Of a DNA stretch of 64,000 bases, positions 31,446 through 42,602 are shown in pieces. Position numbers and translations under genes: made by a program. Numbering within the stretch: the first letter of the stretch is position 1; each line of letters opens with the position of its first letter. The notes beneath the pieces are model-generated. The model made no database searches. It was not told the DNA's origin and was given only the letters and a program-made list of their open reading frames with translations. Source of the DNA: Bombyx mori (Eukaryota > Arthropoda > Insecta > Lepidoptera > Bombycidae); contig NC_085131.1 in assembly GCF_030269925.1 (NCBI RefSeq), positions 5,751,501 through 5,815,500 of the forward strand, written 5' to 3'.

Positions 31446-33155
31446 GAAGAATCTAAACCTATATCATGGATTTTACTGATTATAAAAGTTTTTCTGTTTT
31501 TATTCATTTCATGCCAACGATTTCTTGGACTTAAACACCTCCCATCTCAGGATAAATATCACAACACTGTACGTTAAAAGAGCGGCGCCCATTTCACTCC
31601 CGTCTCCGCCTAAGTCACCGCGTATTATTTGTGGACGCATACAAAGTAATCTTGAGTTCCGGTCTAAAGGATAACAACCATGGTTTTAATGAAAACTAGA
31701 CCTCTGGCCCATAACTATAGATGGGCGGGATTTTTGTGCAGCCAGTATCTATCGGCTTTAATAAACGTTGAACATCAATAAGTCAATTCGCCAATAAAAC
31801 CAATAATAAGAAAGTGTTTACTTTCAAACATATTAACTGTAGCGTTATGTAATCGCACTATTCATACTCCAATTCAAGACAGTAAGACACAGGAGAAACA
31901 AAAAGTACCATATCTATATAAAAAATCGTCTAATTTAGAGTTTCATATTTGCTGGGTTCAAAATTATATTATAATAAATAGCTAGGTACAGCTCGCAACG
32001 TTACACTACAGGATTATTTAAATACCCTGAGAATACTAGTAAACAAGACTCAGTGAGTACCTACACAAAATTACTTAAGTGTTTCCGTGTCATTTAAACT
32101 TAGAATACTAACCATATAGATTAACATCCTTTTATTTTATTGTTATTTCTTACCCAAACGTTCCATGATAAAAATTACAAACACTATTATTAGTCAAAGT
32201 ATTAGCTCAAATTAGATAGAGTCTTTAAATATAATAGATAGCATATTTCTTATTTAAATTAAATCTTTATCACAATATATTACAACACAAAAACAAATGA
32301 CTCGTAAATAGTATGATTTACAAAAACAAGTTTTATTAGGCAAAATATGGTAATTATTTACAAACTATCTAATACTACTATCTTTAGCATGTAAAAATTT
32401 TGTTGACATAATTAATGAATTTATAATATAAATGCACAGAGTTCATATTTTAAGAAAGCAATATAAGTCAAATTTACAGTTTAAGATATTTTCTAAGCGT
32501 TTTTAAAGTAACACAAATGACGAATGTGTAAACAAACTGTAAAAAATAAAACAAAACGACAAAATCCCTTTGCGTATCTATCTGTGATGATTCGAAAAAC
32601 TAACACAGAAAAAATCCTGAAACATTGTTTTTTTTTTCAAACTGGATATATGGCACTCATTCATCTTTCGGTTCAAGGTAATCTGCGGCATCCTCGTTGA
32701 TTTTATTGCGTTATAATGCTGTTAATGTAAATAAATCTTCTCTATATTTCAAGACCGTACCTCGTCCGTAACATTGTAGTTATTTGAATTTTAAATTCAG
32801 TTTGCTGTTACCTTTGACGTCACCTTTCTACAAAAGTCCACTGGTCTTCATGATAAGAAAATTAAAATAATTCGATGAACTAAAATTTCAATGGCTTAAC
32901 AATACAAAACATAAATAATTATGAGGATTACCTAATAGGGTTTCATGTAATCTAATTAGTTTAACTCAATTGTGTCAGAACCGCGAGCATTAAATATTTG
33001 TATTGTTTTACTATGATGATTTTTAATATGTAGCTTGGTGAACATTTTAATCAATCTACTTAAAACAATAAGACGTATTAATGTCTATAAATAATTTATT
33101 GAAGAATGCGGTTTACACAACTAGAGATAGCCACTAGTATTTTTAACTTAATTGC
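31446..33155. other. AT-rich, no gene seen
   Basis: No coding pattern, RNA gene or recognised repeat on either strand. It may be intron of the InaF locus. Confidence 0.4.
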
Positions 33156-33530
33156 AGCCATATTATGTCCTATCATTCCCGATCCTGCGGACAGAATGGA
33201 AAGCAGTCGACGTCGCCCAAAATACGTCATTTCGGATCCTCCCGATCCACTAACGGTGCTTTTAGGTACCTCAAACACCGGTCATCGTTCTCGTCAAACC
33301 CGAAGGGCCCGACGAGTAAATTAACCCACAGACACAGCCCACTGAGTTTCTCGCCGGATCTTCTCAGTGGGTCGCGTTTCCGATCCAGTGGTAGATTCTG
33401 CTAAACACGGCTCTTGCTAGGGTTCGTGTTAGCAACGTCGTCAGGTTTGAGCCCCGTGAGCTCACCTACTAGTTAAGGTTACGCTGAAATAGCCTCTCAA
33501 GCTAAGCTATCAGCTTAGGTAGGAAAAAAA
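33156..33530 (+). repeat. 5'-truncated Jockey-like LINE 3' tail
   Basis: The first part translates to RMESSRRRPKYVISDPPDP and ends SRQTRRARRVN plus stop. This aligns with the C-terminus of the full LINE ORF2 (HRRRPRHVLTDPSDP ... TRRTRQRGRRAT). A 3' UTR follows with CTGAGTTTCTCGCCGGATCT and a short A-run after TCAGCTTAGGTAGG. It is a relative and not the same subfamily as the 10862 and 40573 copies. Antisense copies of this tail occur at 40427-40572 plus 45735-45850, and at 54640-54850. Confidence 0.75.
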
Positions 33531-34125
33531 AGTAGTAAGTTTAGTTTCAAGTTTGTTTTGAAGCATCACAGTCTACAATTATAAAATAAAATATGACACC
33601 GCATTTCAATATATCAAACTGAATTAATAGATTTTAGAATATATTATTCAGAATTCTTGAAATCATTCATCTAAAAAATAATAATAGAGGTCGTACCTGA
33701 AGAAAGGAGCATGATATGAGATACAATAATATCGGAGTTCAAAGTCCGCAGGAAGGAAATGCGTATCTTACACGTGCTTAAATCTTTCTTCATGTGAGAA
33801 TAATTCGTTTAATATGACAAATGATAAAACGCTCAATATGTCAAAAGATGTTTAATATTAGTGGTAAGGCGTACTGTGAATCCACACGGAAACCTATCTC
33901 TTCTGCTTTCTGCTCCGAAGCAATCGTTTATTGTAGGCTATAACTACAACCGAGGCTTCAACTTATTAAATCGTGAGCTGTTTCACGAATCCAAACCAAA
34001 ATAGGTGCACCAGACAATGTTAGTACGGGATTTACACGAAACGCTGCAAATTGCAAATTGCAAGCTAAGGAAATTTTCAGTACACACCCGGTTAAAAAAT
34101 AAATATGTAGAAATAATTATATATT
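33531..34125. other. No gene seen
   Basis: AT-rich DNA without recognised features. Confidence 0.4.
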
Positions 34126-34285
34126 TATTTGTCGCTTTAAAGGAGGCTTCCTAAAAAGACTTGAATGGACCGTATGAAAGAGATTATGCCAGAGAAGGGT
34201 GTGAGTGCCGAAATGATGTGTGATAGACTCGAATGGGATAGTGGAATATAGTGGGATAAAGACAAGAAAAAGATGATATTTTTTC
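34126..34285 (+). pseudogene. Reverse-transcriptase tail remnant
   Basis: GVSAEMMCDRLEWDSGI followed by a Trp-Asp-Lys-Asp-Lys-Lys end resembles the C-terminus of the LINE remnants at 1-135 and 31191-31445. It is very short. Confidence 0.4.
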
Positions 34286-34589
34286 CTCGTTAACTGCACT
34301 TTCACGTTTTTAATGTTTATTACCAACCAAACTAACAAAACAACTATATTATTTTTTAGCTTAGAAAATTAAAAAAGTTTATTTTATTCAACAACGATGC
34401 GTGGCATGAGGCTTATTGCAAGCGTTCATATTTAAATTAAGCGGTCCCCGAAAGCATTATTAAAATTTTTAGTAGACTAGAAAGGTCACATCGGACTTCT
34501 ATACTTCCTAGGAGATTATTTTTATAGTTACAATTTAGTATTTATGTACAATAAAAACAATTGACCGTTGAAAATTTGTTATTGATTTG

Positions 34590-34712
34590 TAGAGGCGCGC
34601 GTATCGACCGTCCGAATCATGGCAACGCCACGCGCCGTCGCGGCCGCCAGCCCTCACGGGCGCGACGCTCTCGCGTCAATTCCGTCGCGCACCGTCACAA
34701 TAACGTGCCACC
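34590..34712. promoter_or_regulatory. GC/CpG-rich patch upstream of InaF paralogue B
   Basis: A roughly 120-base block dense in CG dinucleotides stands out from strongly AT-rich flanks, about 540 bases before the ATG at 35250. It could be a promoter-proximal segment or 5' non-coding exon. There is no TATA box or initiator I would defend. Confidence 0.3.
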
Positions 34713-35249
34713 CTTAACTAAATTAACTTTGTTTACTTATTGTTATACCTCGACCTCTCTCAAACACACACAATAATCAATGTGAGGGTTCGTTCAATTT
34801 ACCCACGACTTACACAAAAGTTGATAAACTCTAAACTCGGTAAAGTTGATGTTAACGTTATGAGACTGTGGTGTATGAGTGGAAAAACACTTTTTTTTTT
34901 ATTAGTGCTGCAAAGAAACATTAATGAAAACATAATCACTCGTTAACTGAAACAATGAAAATTCAGGGACGGAAGCGTGAGAGACGAATCGCGATCGTAC
35001 GGCTACGTCAGAAGAACTGGAATAGATTTACGTATACTAAACGTGAAATTAAAGGATAAACAAATGAAGTTCGAAGCGAGCGCCATAATAATGAAACAAC
35101 AGTCCGCACCAAGAGGTGTCAAACAGCAGACACGGTCGGCGTGACCCGGCTCTGAACTGGGGCATACTTATCGATAAGCGTGCCCTAGTTAACCGGATTC
35201 GCTGCGGAGACGTTGCGGCAGTGCATTTCGGTGAAGATCGTCGAGGAAG

Positions 35250-38200
35250 ATGTCGAGCAAGTCGTTCACGTCCGGTAGCATGCGGTCGTGCGCGGGCTCG
35301 ATGCGACTCGGCACGACCTCCGGGCACGAGCTCGTGTTCGACTCACTCTACGAGCGGAAGCGCGACAAGAAAAGTGTCCGCGTGCTCACTGTCATCATTT
35401 ATGTGTTCTGCGTGTCACTCGCTGCGATAATGCTCTCCCTCTACTACGTCTTCTTCTGGGAGCCTAAGGACGCGCAATACGCGCAACGAAAGGTGTTACA
35501 TAATGTAGAGAAGCAAACCAGCACTACACCATTGCCCACATGCTTAATGCCCTACACCGGTAGGTTACACGCCAAACACTAATTTCAATGCTGATGTATT
35601 TGTTTATTTTCACTAAATAACAACCCGTCTTTCTTAGTGCTCTATTAAAAACCTCTTTTTTCATTTTCCTTATAATTAAAAACGGTAAACGATTACAATA
35701 CTTGTAAATTTTATTTCTAAAAATAACTCTAAATGAATCCAAATCTCATATAGTTTAGCAAACTACAGAGCTATTGTTTAAAAGCACGATACTAAAACGA
35801 TAACCAAAAATAAACTCCGAATCGACTTTAATCCGAATTTATATCTAATTTCAACGAAGGTTGTCAGCTGTTGTGAACTCCAGTGATGTGATTGAAAAAC
35901 TATAAATTTTAAAGAGCTTCTTACCGAAGCAAAATCTAAATAATATAAGCATTTCTGTGATAAGACGGTCAGGAATGCACGATGCTATATTTGATTTGTA
36001 TGACTAACGTTTTCGCATTAACTTATCGGGGCAGTTTTTCATGGAATTCTCCACTTATTCTAAAACTAATGAATTTGTTAATTTTACGAGGCACCATAAA
36101 TTAACGTTAAGAAATAAATAGTGAAATAAACTTTCAGCTTCATATTGATTAAAAGTATCCCAATCAATATCAATTTGTTTAACGTACATTATATATATAT
36201 ATATATATATATATTATTGCATTGTGTTGAAAAAAACGAAATGTTGTTTTTCAATATCAAATTCGCCCTTGTATTTACGCCATCACAGTCCTATGTTGTA
36301 TACAACGGTCATTTTTCATGATCGATTTTTTTTTTATATCATAAGAAATGAAAGATGTAAAAAATAATTTCGTCCATATCACTTTAGTTTATTACTATTT
36401 TGACATCAGACAACTTTGTTCTTAACAAGTGTACGTCGCAGCGATGTCATTGTATTCATACTTAGTTAAAACAGGGATTAGCAACTTGCTAAATAGGTAC
36501 CTATAGTTATCTTGTATAGTTAATCACAATAACCAGCTCTCGCGTGCTCACTGATCATGTTTATAACATATAAATCACAAACAATTTGGACCGGTTGCTC
36601 GAAATAGCACGCTGGTGCGCCGTATGGTTCTACCTGACGTGCCATTCCAAACATTATACGATTATAGCTTTGTAATTGTAGTGTATGTATATTATAACTG
36701 TTCCCGAGAACGAAGAAATGTAGTGATTGTGAAGAATCGAGTGTTTCTAGACAAGGAAAAATAAAATTTCCATCATTTAAAAAAAACGCAATGTTCTTTG
36801 CGCTGCACGAAATACAGATGCGAAGTCTTTGGACTCCGCACATGGCTATAGGCGTCCATGGGCTGCTTTAGTTTTCTGGTTCACGAAATCTGAACTTGTT
36901 CAAACTGGATTAAATATGCAGAACAACGTTAGTATTCCTCTAGATTTATTTACCTTGACTAGTGTTAGTCCAGTGTTCGAAGTTCGAACATAATCACTTA
37001 CATCTTCACAGTTCACTCAGAAGATTCATTTACATTTCAAAAAAAAAGTTTTGTACTACACTTACTATTCTTATTACTAGTGGTAGGACCTCTTGTGAGT
37101 CCGCACGGGTAGGTAGGTACCACCACCCTGCCTATTTCTACCGTGAAGCAGTAATGCGTTTCGGTTTGAAGGGTGGGGCAGCCGTTGTAACTATACTGAC
37201 ACCTTAGAACTCATATCTCAAGACGGGTGGCGGCATTTACGTTGTAGATGTCTATGGGCTCCGGTAACCACTGAACACCAGGTGGGCTATGATCTCGTCC
37301 AGGAATATATGCAATAAAAAAAAATACAATTGAAACTTTTCCACCTTATCTTCTTTTATTTGATTTTATTGCTTCAAGTCCCTCCATAGATCCATACATT
37401 TCAAACGATTTGCGAGAACGGGATTATCGACAGGCTCTCTTCTGTTTGCAGTTAAGGTCAGCAGCGGCCTTCACTTTATTTTCTAAGTATGGCTCTGTTA
37501 ACCAGATAGGACCAAGTGCTTCCTGAGATCGTCTTACAACCATTGAACACAAAACAAATAAAACTCTTCTCCAATTTTACAATATCGAAAAGTAACCTTT
37601 TCCACGGGTTCATATTTTCAGTTTCCGCTGCGTCAGTGCGGTGACCTCAAAAGAAATTCAGGCCTTTATATGAAAGGCACCGGTACTTTTTGTGACACCT
37701 TTTTTTAAATAGAATTCACTATAGAGTTTGATTAGCTTTTATATCAACTCACGCGAACAGCGCTGTTCATATATGCTTATCACTATATTTAACTTGCACT
37801 AATAAAACCTTTACAATACTTTTGTAAACTTTTAAAGAACATACCTACTTATCGAAATAGTTACACATATATATATATATATATATGTGTAACTATTTAT
37901 ATATTTATATATTCGTGGCAATTATAGTGATTTAGTTATTATAGTGAATTACCTACTTACTTACTGAATTCCTAATTCACTATAATTATTATCCATTCTA
38001 AAAATATATTCACTTATACGAATCTAGCTCAACGATGTTTACATTAAATCTAGAGACGATTTAAAATAATTTCGTGAATATTTTAGTTTTTAGATTCTAT
38101 CCATCAATCGCTTTATCTATTTTCAATCCAATACCACCTAACGTAAACATAATCGAGTATTAATAGAATCAAATTGGTAGATACGTACTCGCTCTGCAGT

Positions 38201-38609
38201 TCACTGAAATTCTTTTAAATATTTAGAAAATGAAGATATTTTTCACCGTTTGCATATACAAACATAAATAATTATTCCTGTGCTACATCAAACACGTCGT
38301 AAAAGTCTCGACCAAAGTTAATGATTTAGACGACTTGACAGACTAACAATTTACTGTGAGAATTTTATTTTGATGAATAACAACAATTTTCCTGTGATTG
38401 CAGGAGGAGGCGATACCCCAGTGAATGAACACACACCATTAACATCAAATAGCTTTACGATTCCCGCGAACGAGAGTGTTTCGACAACGCCAGCTAACCA
38501 AACTAACCAAACTCTGAACGATATAGAAGATCTTACAGAATCTGTTTACCCAATCAACGGCACTACAAATGACACAGGCTCTTTCAATTATACCGAGAGC
38601 ATCACATGA
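35250..38609 (+). CDS. InaF-motif membrane protein, two coding exons (paralogue B, 171 aa)
   Basis: Exon 1 is 35250-35559 (donor gtaggt) and exon 2 is 38404-38609 (acceptor ttgcag), joined in phase 1 to 171 aa. A Ser-rich N-terminus and a basic RKRDKKS stretch precede VRVLTVIIYVFCVSLAAIML and SLYYVFFWEP, the InaF-motif helix at about 43-70. The remainder would be extracellular or lumenal and carries six potential N-glycosylation sites (NES, NQT, NQT, NGT, NDT, NYT) in a Thr/Asn-rich tail. Drosophila InaF is needed for TRP channel function; vertebrate INAFM1/2 share the motif. The basic stretch before the helix predicts a cytosolic N-terminus. Intron 1 carries an antisense-free SINE copy (37072-37320). 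Confidence 0.8.
36189..36214. repeat. (AT)n microsatellite
   Basis: About 13 perfect AT units inside the intron of InaF paralogue B. Confidence 0.9.
37072..37320 (+). repeat. SINE body, sense copy
   Basis: It runs from AGTGGTAGGACCTCTTGTGA through GTAATGCGTTTCGGTTTGAA to CACCAGGTGGGCTATGATCT and GCAATAAAAAAAA. It has no tRNA-like head. Confidence 0.85.
37321..38403. other. Intronic AT-rich DNA
   Basis: No gene is seen. It includes the palindrome at 37855-37898 and ends in the acceptor of the last InaF exon. Confidence 0.45.
37855..37898. repeat. Perfect 44-base palindrome
   Basis: Arms AAATAGTTACACATATAT and its reverse complement meet in a central AT run with no spacer. By eye every position pairs. 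Confidence 0.9.
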
Positions 38610-38838
38610 CGACCAAATAGGGATCACATACAACAAATCAACGAGAAGACATTTTTGTAGCATTTATATTATTATAAGTTTTGTAATTTGTCCCAAGTGC
38701 CAAGGGTAGCACTGGAATTTAGAATGAATTTAAAATTCCAGTGTTATGGCAGAAGAAATAGAAACTTAAATCTTTGTTGATAATTCTAAAAATGTACAAA
38801 TATATTGAATAATGTATGGATTGTTTTCTGACGCTTTC

Positions 38839-38844
38839 AATAAA
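38839..38844 (+). terminator. Polyadenylation signal of the InaF locus
   Basis: AATAAA lies 230 bases after the stop of the last InaF exon, with a GT-rich segment (GTCTTCGTGTACATGTG) about 20-40 bases downstream. Confidence 0.5.
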
Positions 38845-38849
38845 TCAGT

Positions 38850-40070
38850 CTAACGAATGGTCAGTCTTCGTGTACATGTGAACGCAATACAGGTAATAAC
38901 AGTAGGTCGCCTTCTTAATCTAGGAATTCAGATTATACTTCCACTAGATATCATATCATGTAACATGTTCCGGAAGTGTCATCCGAATCTATTAACTTCG
39001 TTAAATATATGTAGGTATTATGATTACCAGAATCTGTATGGTCTTGTATGTGTTTTTAAAGCACATAGCAAGAGAGAAAATTCTAGATTGGGGAATTTAC
39101 ATTGGGAACATTCAACCTTAAGCTGAAATAAAATTAATTAAAAATACTTTCCTATTATATTATTCAATGTCACGGTGTAATTAATAAGTATCATTTTGAG
39201 TAATTTATTCACTGAGATTCCAATTTATTGTCGATGAACTCTCTACCGTTCTACTTTTATGTATCTACCTACCCTACCCTATCCTTCCCTAGTTCTATTT
39301 TTAGGAAAAGTAGAAAATTCCATATTTACGTTGGAGTCTTTTGAAGTCGATTAATATTATATGGGTGCAAAAAAATCAAATTATTACAAAGTTTTTAGAA
39401 TATGCGAATAAGTCGTATTAAGAGTAAGGATTCATGGAGCATAATTTTCACAATATATAATAAATAGTTTACAATGCTCACCGGGCTGCCTATTGTCCAT
39501 AGTACATAGAAACTATCAAGTTCCAAAAATAAACTATGGATCCCATATGGATCCTTTCAATAGGAAGCCGGCTAACTATACAAAATTTTAACCCTTGTTT
39601 TAAATAGCACAAATTGCATTTAGGAGTTGTCTGAGTGAGATATTCACAGTGTAATTGAAACTGGGTACCAAAAACAAAAAAAAAATGATCTCAAATTTAC
39701 ATGTCGCAATTATCAGGCATACAGATAAAAACTTACTACTAAAAATTTCGTAAGCTATATCCACATTACCTATGTTAAATACGGCTCACACTTTAAGTAT
39801 TATGTAATAGTACATTTATACTTTTTGTAGGTTCCGTGAGATGAGAATAAGCCCGAACGCGAACAAGAAAATAATAATTATCTGTACGTTTATGTAAAAA
39901 CGCTGTGTTCTCTGTCAAGCTTATATTCTAATAATTATACGTATGTACATATATATATATATACAGTTATTTAACGAAATATATTACTTATTCGTCCGCT
40001 TTAGAATTTAATTTTGTATGTTGTTGTATAATGTGAAATATATGTACTTGTTTTGTTATTTCCTGTCTTT
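38850..40070. other. Intergenic, nothing recognised
   Basis: AT-rich; no coding pattern or known repeat. Confidence 0.4.
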
Positions 40071-40073
40071 TAT

Positions 40074-40230
40074 TAGAAACAGAAACGTCTTACTGGATAC
40101 AAATTGCACGTGAATCCACTCGTTTATTTCGAGAGATCGTATTAGCACAGTGCGAGCATTTTCACAGTACAGTACATCATGAAGGTCAAATCAATGTTTA
40201 TGAAAAAATGTGACAAAAAAGTACCGGTAC
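40074..40230 (+). repeat. Unclassified dispersed repeat, copy 1
   Basis: This shares about 150 bases with 50331-50490, starting TTAGAAACAGAAACGTCTTA and running through TTTATGAAAAAATGTGAC. The copies differ by scattered substitutions. I see no terminal repeats, A-tail or ORF, so the class is unknown. Confidence 0.7.
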
Positions 40231-40426
40231 ATAGATATGCCTTACATTGACCAACAGTAAGGTAGTGTCGTTAGCATAACTGGAATCCGTCAACAACGGT
40301 GGAGATAATACCTAAGTAAGTATTATCAGATGGATCATAAGCTTATCTAACAATAAAACCAATACCAATTTTGATTTTTTTTTTCTACTTATGCTGGTAA
40401 CCTTGCAAAGTTATGCCACAGCGTAG

Positions 40427-40572
40427 CGAGCAAGTAGGTGAGCTCACGGGGCCCTAACCTGAGAACGTTGCTAACACTAGCCCTAGCAAGAGCAGTACAT
40501 CGCAGAATCTACCACCGGATCGGAAACGCGACCCAGTGAGAAGAGCCGGCGAGAAACTCAGTGAGCTGTGTC
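40427..40572 (-). repeat. Jockey-like LINE tail, split by the LINE at 40573 (right part at 45735-45850)
   Basis: An antisense copy of the tail seen at 33156-33530. It continues after the inserted LINE at 45735 with CTGTGGGTTAATTTACTCGC and on to about 45850. Bases 40560-40572 (AGTGAGCTGTGTC) are duplicated at 45735-45747 as the target-site duplication of the insert. Confidence 0.85.
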
Positions 40573-40925
40573 ATTCCGATAGAGGCACCCGTCACGTGCG
40601 GACGTGCTCATCGTCCACTCGATCGCCCGGTCTGTTCGCCCGGCTTTTGTTAGCCCGGCCATTGTTCGCGCGGCCTGTGTTCGTGATACATCTGCCGACC
40701 AAGTGTGTTTCCTGGAAGCTTTTATTTGTTTGTTTTAGTTATTTTTGTGTTCGTGGAACATTTGCCGACAAAGTGGTTTCCTGCAAGTATTTATTTGTTT
40801 TGTTTCTTTTCGTAATTTCTGTTTTGTTGTGCTTTTTCTTTGTCCTGTAGTAATCGCGCCGCATTGCCACCTGTGTTCAATAGAACCGCTCAGGTCCGAG
40901 AAGTTGGGGCCTCGCCGCAAGGCGA

Positions 40926-42599
40926 GTGTTTTCAAGACCCGGGGCCGCCCCACCTGGGTACTCAGCGATCATGGACGCTGTATTCGCGGAATTCCTCCGA
41001 CTTCGCCACCCACAGCTCGCCTCGGAGTTTCTGGCCTTCAAGGCCAATGACACTGCGAGCCCTCTCGAGGACTCCGCCGCGCTCGCTGCTCCTGCGTCGC
41101 CTGTACCTGCGTGCAGAGCTTCTGCATTGAGCACCGCAGCCTCTGTCGTGCCTGCCGCTCCCGTGTCGCCTATACTGGCGAGAAAAGCTGCTGCGTCGTC
41201 CGCCGTGACCATCGTTTCAGCTGAGCGATCATCCGCGGCCTCCGTCGCGCCCTCTAAAACACCTACACTTGCTCGTAGGTCGCCTGCACCCGCCTCCTCG
41301 TGCTCCGACTCTGACTCGGACATGGAGGTCGACCTCGCCCCCGCCTCATCGACGGATGGATTCACCCTGGTACAGAAGGGTAAGAAGCGTGCCGCGGAGT
41401 CTCGAGCTCCCGCAGCCGCTAAAATTAGCAAAGCCGTGAACGCGTCGCGCCCCCGCCCTCAGACTCCCGTTGCGCCCCCAGCCGGTGCCACTCCGTCGCC
41501 GCGTCCGGTGGAGCAAAATAAAACCCAGACCCCTCCCCCGGTTATCCTTCAGGAGAAGGCAGCTTGGGATCGAGTTTGCCTAGCCCTTAAGGCCAAAAAT
41601 ATAAATTTCACGAATGCCCGTAACCTCGCGAACGGCATTCAAATTAAGGTTCAAACACCCGACGACCATAGGGCCCTCTCTTCTTACCTCCGTAAGGAGC
41701 GTATAAGTTTCCATACGTATACGCTCCAGGAGGAGCGCGAACTCCGCGTTGTAATACGCGGAATCCCTAAAGAGTTAGATGTAGAGCTCGTAAAAGCCGA
41801 CCTGTTAGAACAAGGCCTACCAGTGAATTCTGTGCACCGTATGCACACCGGTCGCGGTAGGGAGCCATATAATATGGTTCTAGTCGCTCTCCAGCCTACC
41901 CCCGAGGGTAAGAAAATCTTTAACACACAGACCGTCTGTAGGCTCTCTGGTATCGCTGTCGAAGCCCCCCATAAAAAAGGCACTCCTAGCCAGTGCCATA
42001 ACTGTCAATTGTACGGGCACTCTTCCCGTAACTGTCACGCGCGCCCCCGATGTGTTAAGTGTTTGGGCGATCACGCCACGGCCCTCTGCGCTCGCGACCA
42101 AAAAACCGCGACGGAACCGCCTAGCTGCGTCCTGTGTCGAACACAGGGTCACCCCGCGAATTACCGTGGTTGCCCCCGAGCCCCTAAAATAAATCGCCGC
42201 GTCGCCCGCCAAAACCGCCTCCGAGCTTCCGGTCCAGACATCAAAGCCTCGGCACCCTCTGCGTCGCAGGCTAAGCCAGCGTTCGTTCCGGCGGCGGTGC
42301 CCAGTGTCTCGGCCTGGGCAAAACCGCTGCCGTACACGAACACGGCTACAACTCCCTCCTCCGCGATTCGTCCCGCCCCCGCGACTCGTCCCTCTCCCGC
42401 GACTTGCCCTCCGACCGCGTCCGAAAATCTCGCTTTAGCGATCGACTTCTTTCAGTCGATCAACTTTGAGCGCGTTAACGCTTTGGGCGACGCCATTCGC
42501 GCTGCCTCCACTGCACAACACTTTATCGCCGTTGTGCAGGAATACGCCGACGTATACGCGTCATTAAATACGTACGTCCTCCCCTCACTCCGCCGGTAA
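40926..42599 (+). CDS. LINE ORF1: Gag-like protein (557 aa), copy 2
   Basis: Same length and layout as the ORF1 at 14028-15701: low-complexity N-terminus, PRE_C2HC-like region, and three knuckles beginning at CHNCQLYGHSSRNC near residue 357. Only a few substitutions separate the copies, for example Ala for Thr after GKKR. The ATG at 40926 is GTG-free context-wise unremarkable; the choice rests on equal length in both copies, and a Met within the same frame at 40971 (MDAVFAEF) is an alternative start. The stop TAA is followed by TCA and the ORF2 ATG. Confidence 0.88.
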   Translation: MFSRPGAAPPGYSAIMDAVFAEFLRLRHPQLASEFLAFKANDTASPLEDSAALAAPASPVPACRASALSTAASVVPAAPVSPILARKAAASSAVTIVSAERSSAASVAPSKTPTLARRSPAPASSCSDSDSDMEVDLAPASSTDGFTLVQKGKKRAAESRAPAAAKISKAVNASRPRPQTPVAPPAGATPSPRPVEQNKTQTPPPVILQEKAAWDRVCLALKAKNINFTNARNLANGIQIKVQTPDDHRALSSYLRKERISFHTYTLQEERELRVVIRGIPKELDVELVKADLLEQGLPVNSVHRMHTGRGREPYNMVLVALQPTPEGKKIFNTQTVCRLSGIAVEAPHKKGTPSQCHNCQLYGHSSRNCHARPRCVKCLGDHATALCARDQKTATEPPSCVLCRTQGHPANYRGCPRAPKINRRVARQNRLRASGPDIKASAPSASQAKPAFVPAAVPSVSAWAKPLPYTNTATTPSSAIRPAPATRPSPATCPPTASENLALAIDFFQSINFERVNALGDAIRAASTAQHFIAVVQEYADVYASLNTYVLPSLRR

Positions 42600-42602
42600 T
42601 CA

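Noticed and set aside
36520..36843. 107-codon - strand ORF in the InaF intron
   Set aside because: Residue pattern shows no motif I know, and it lies in an intron of a + strand gene. I cannot support it as a gene.
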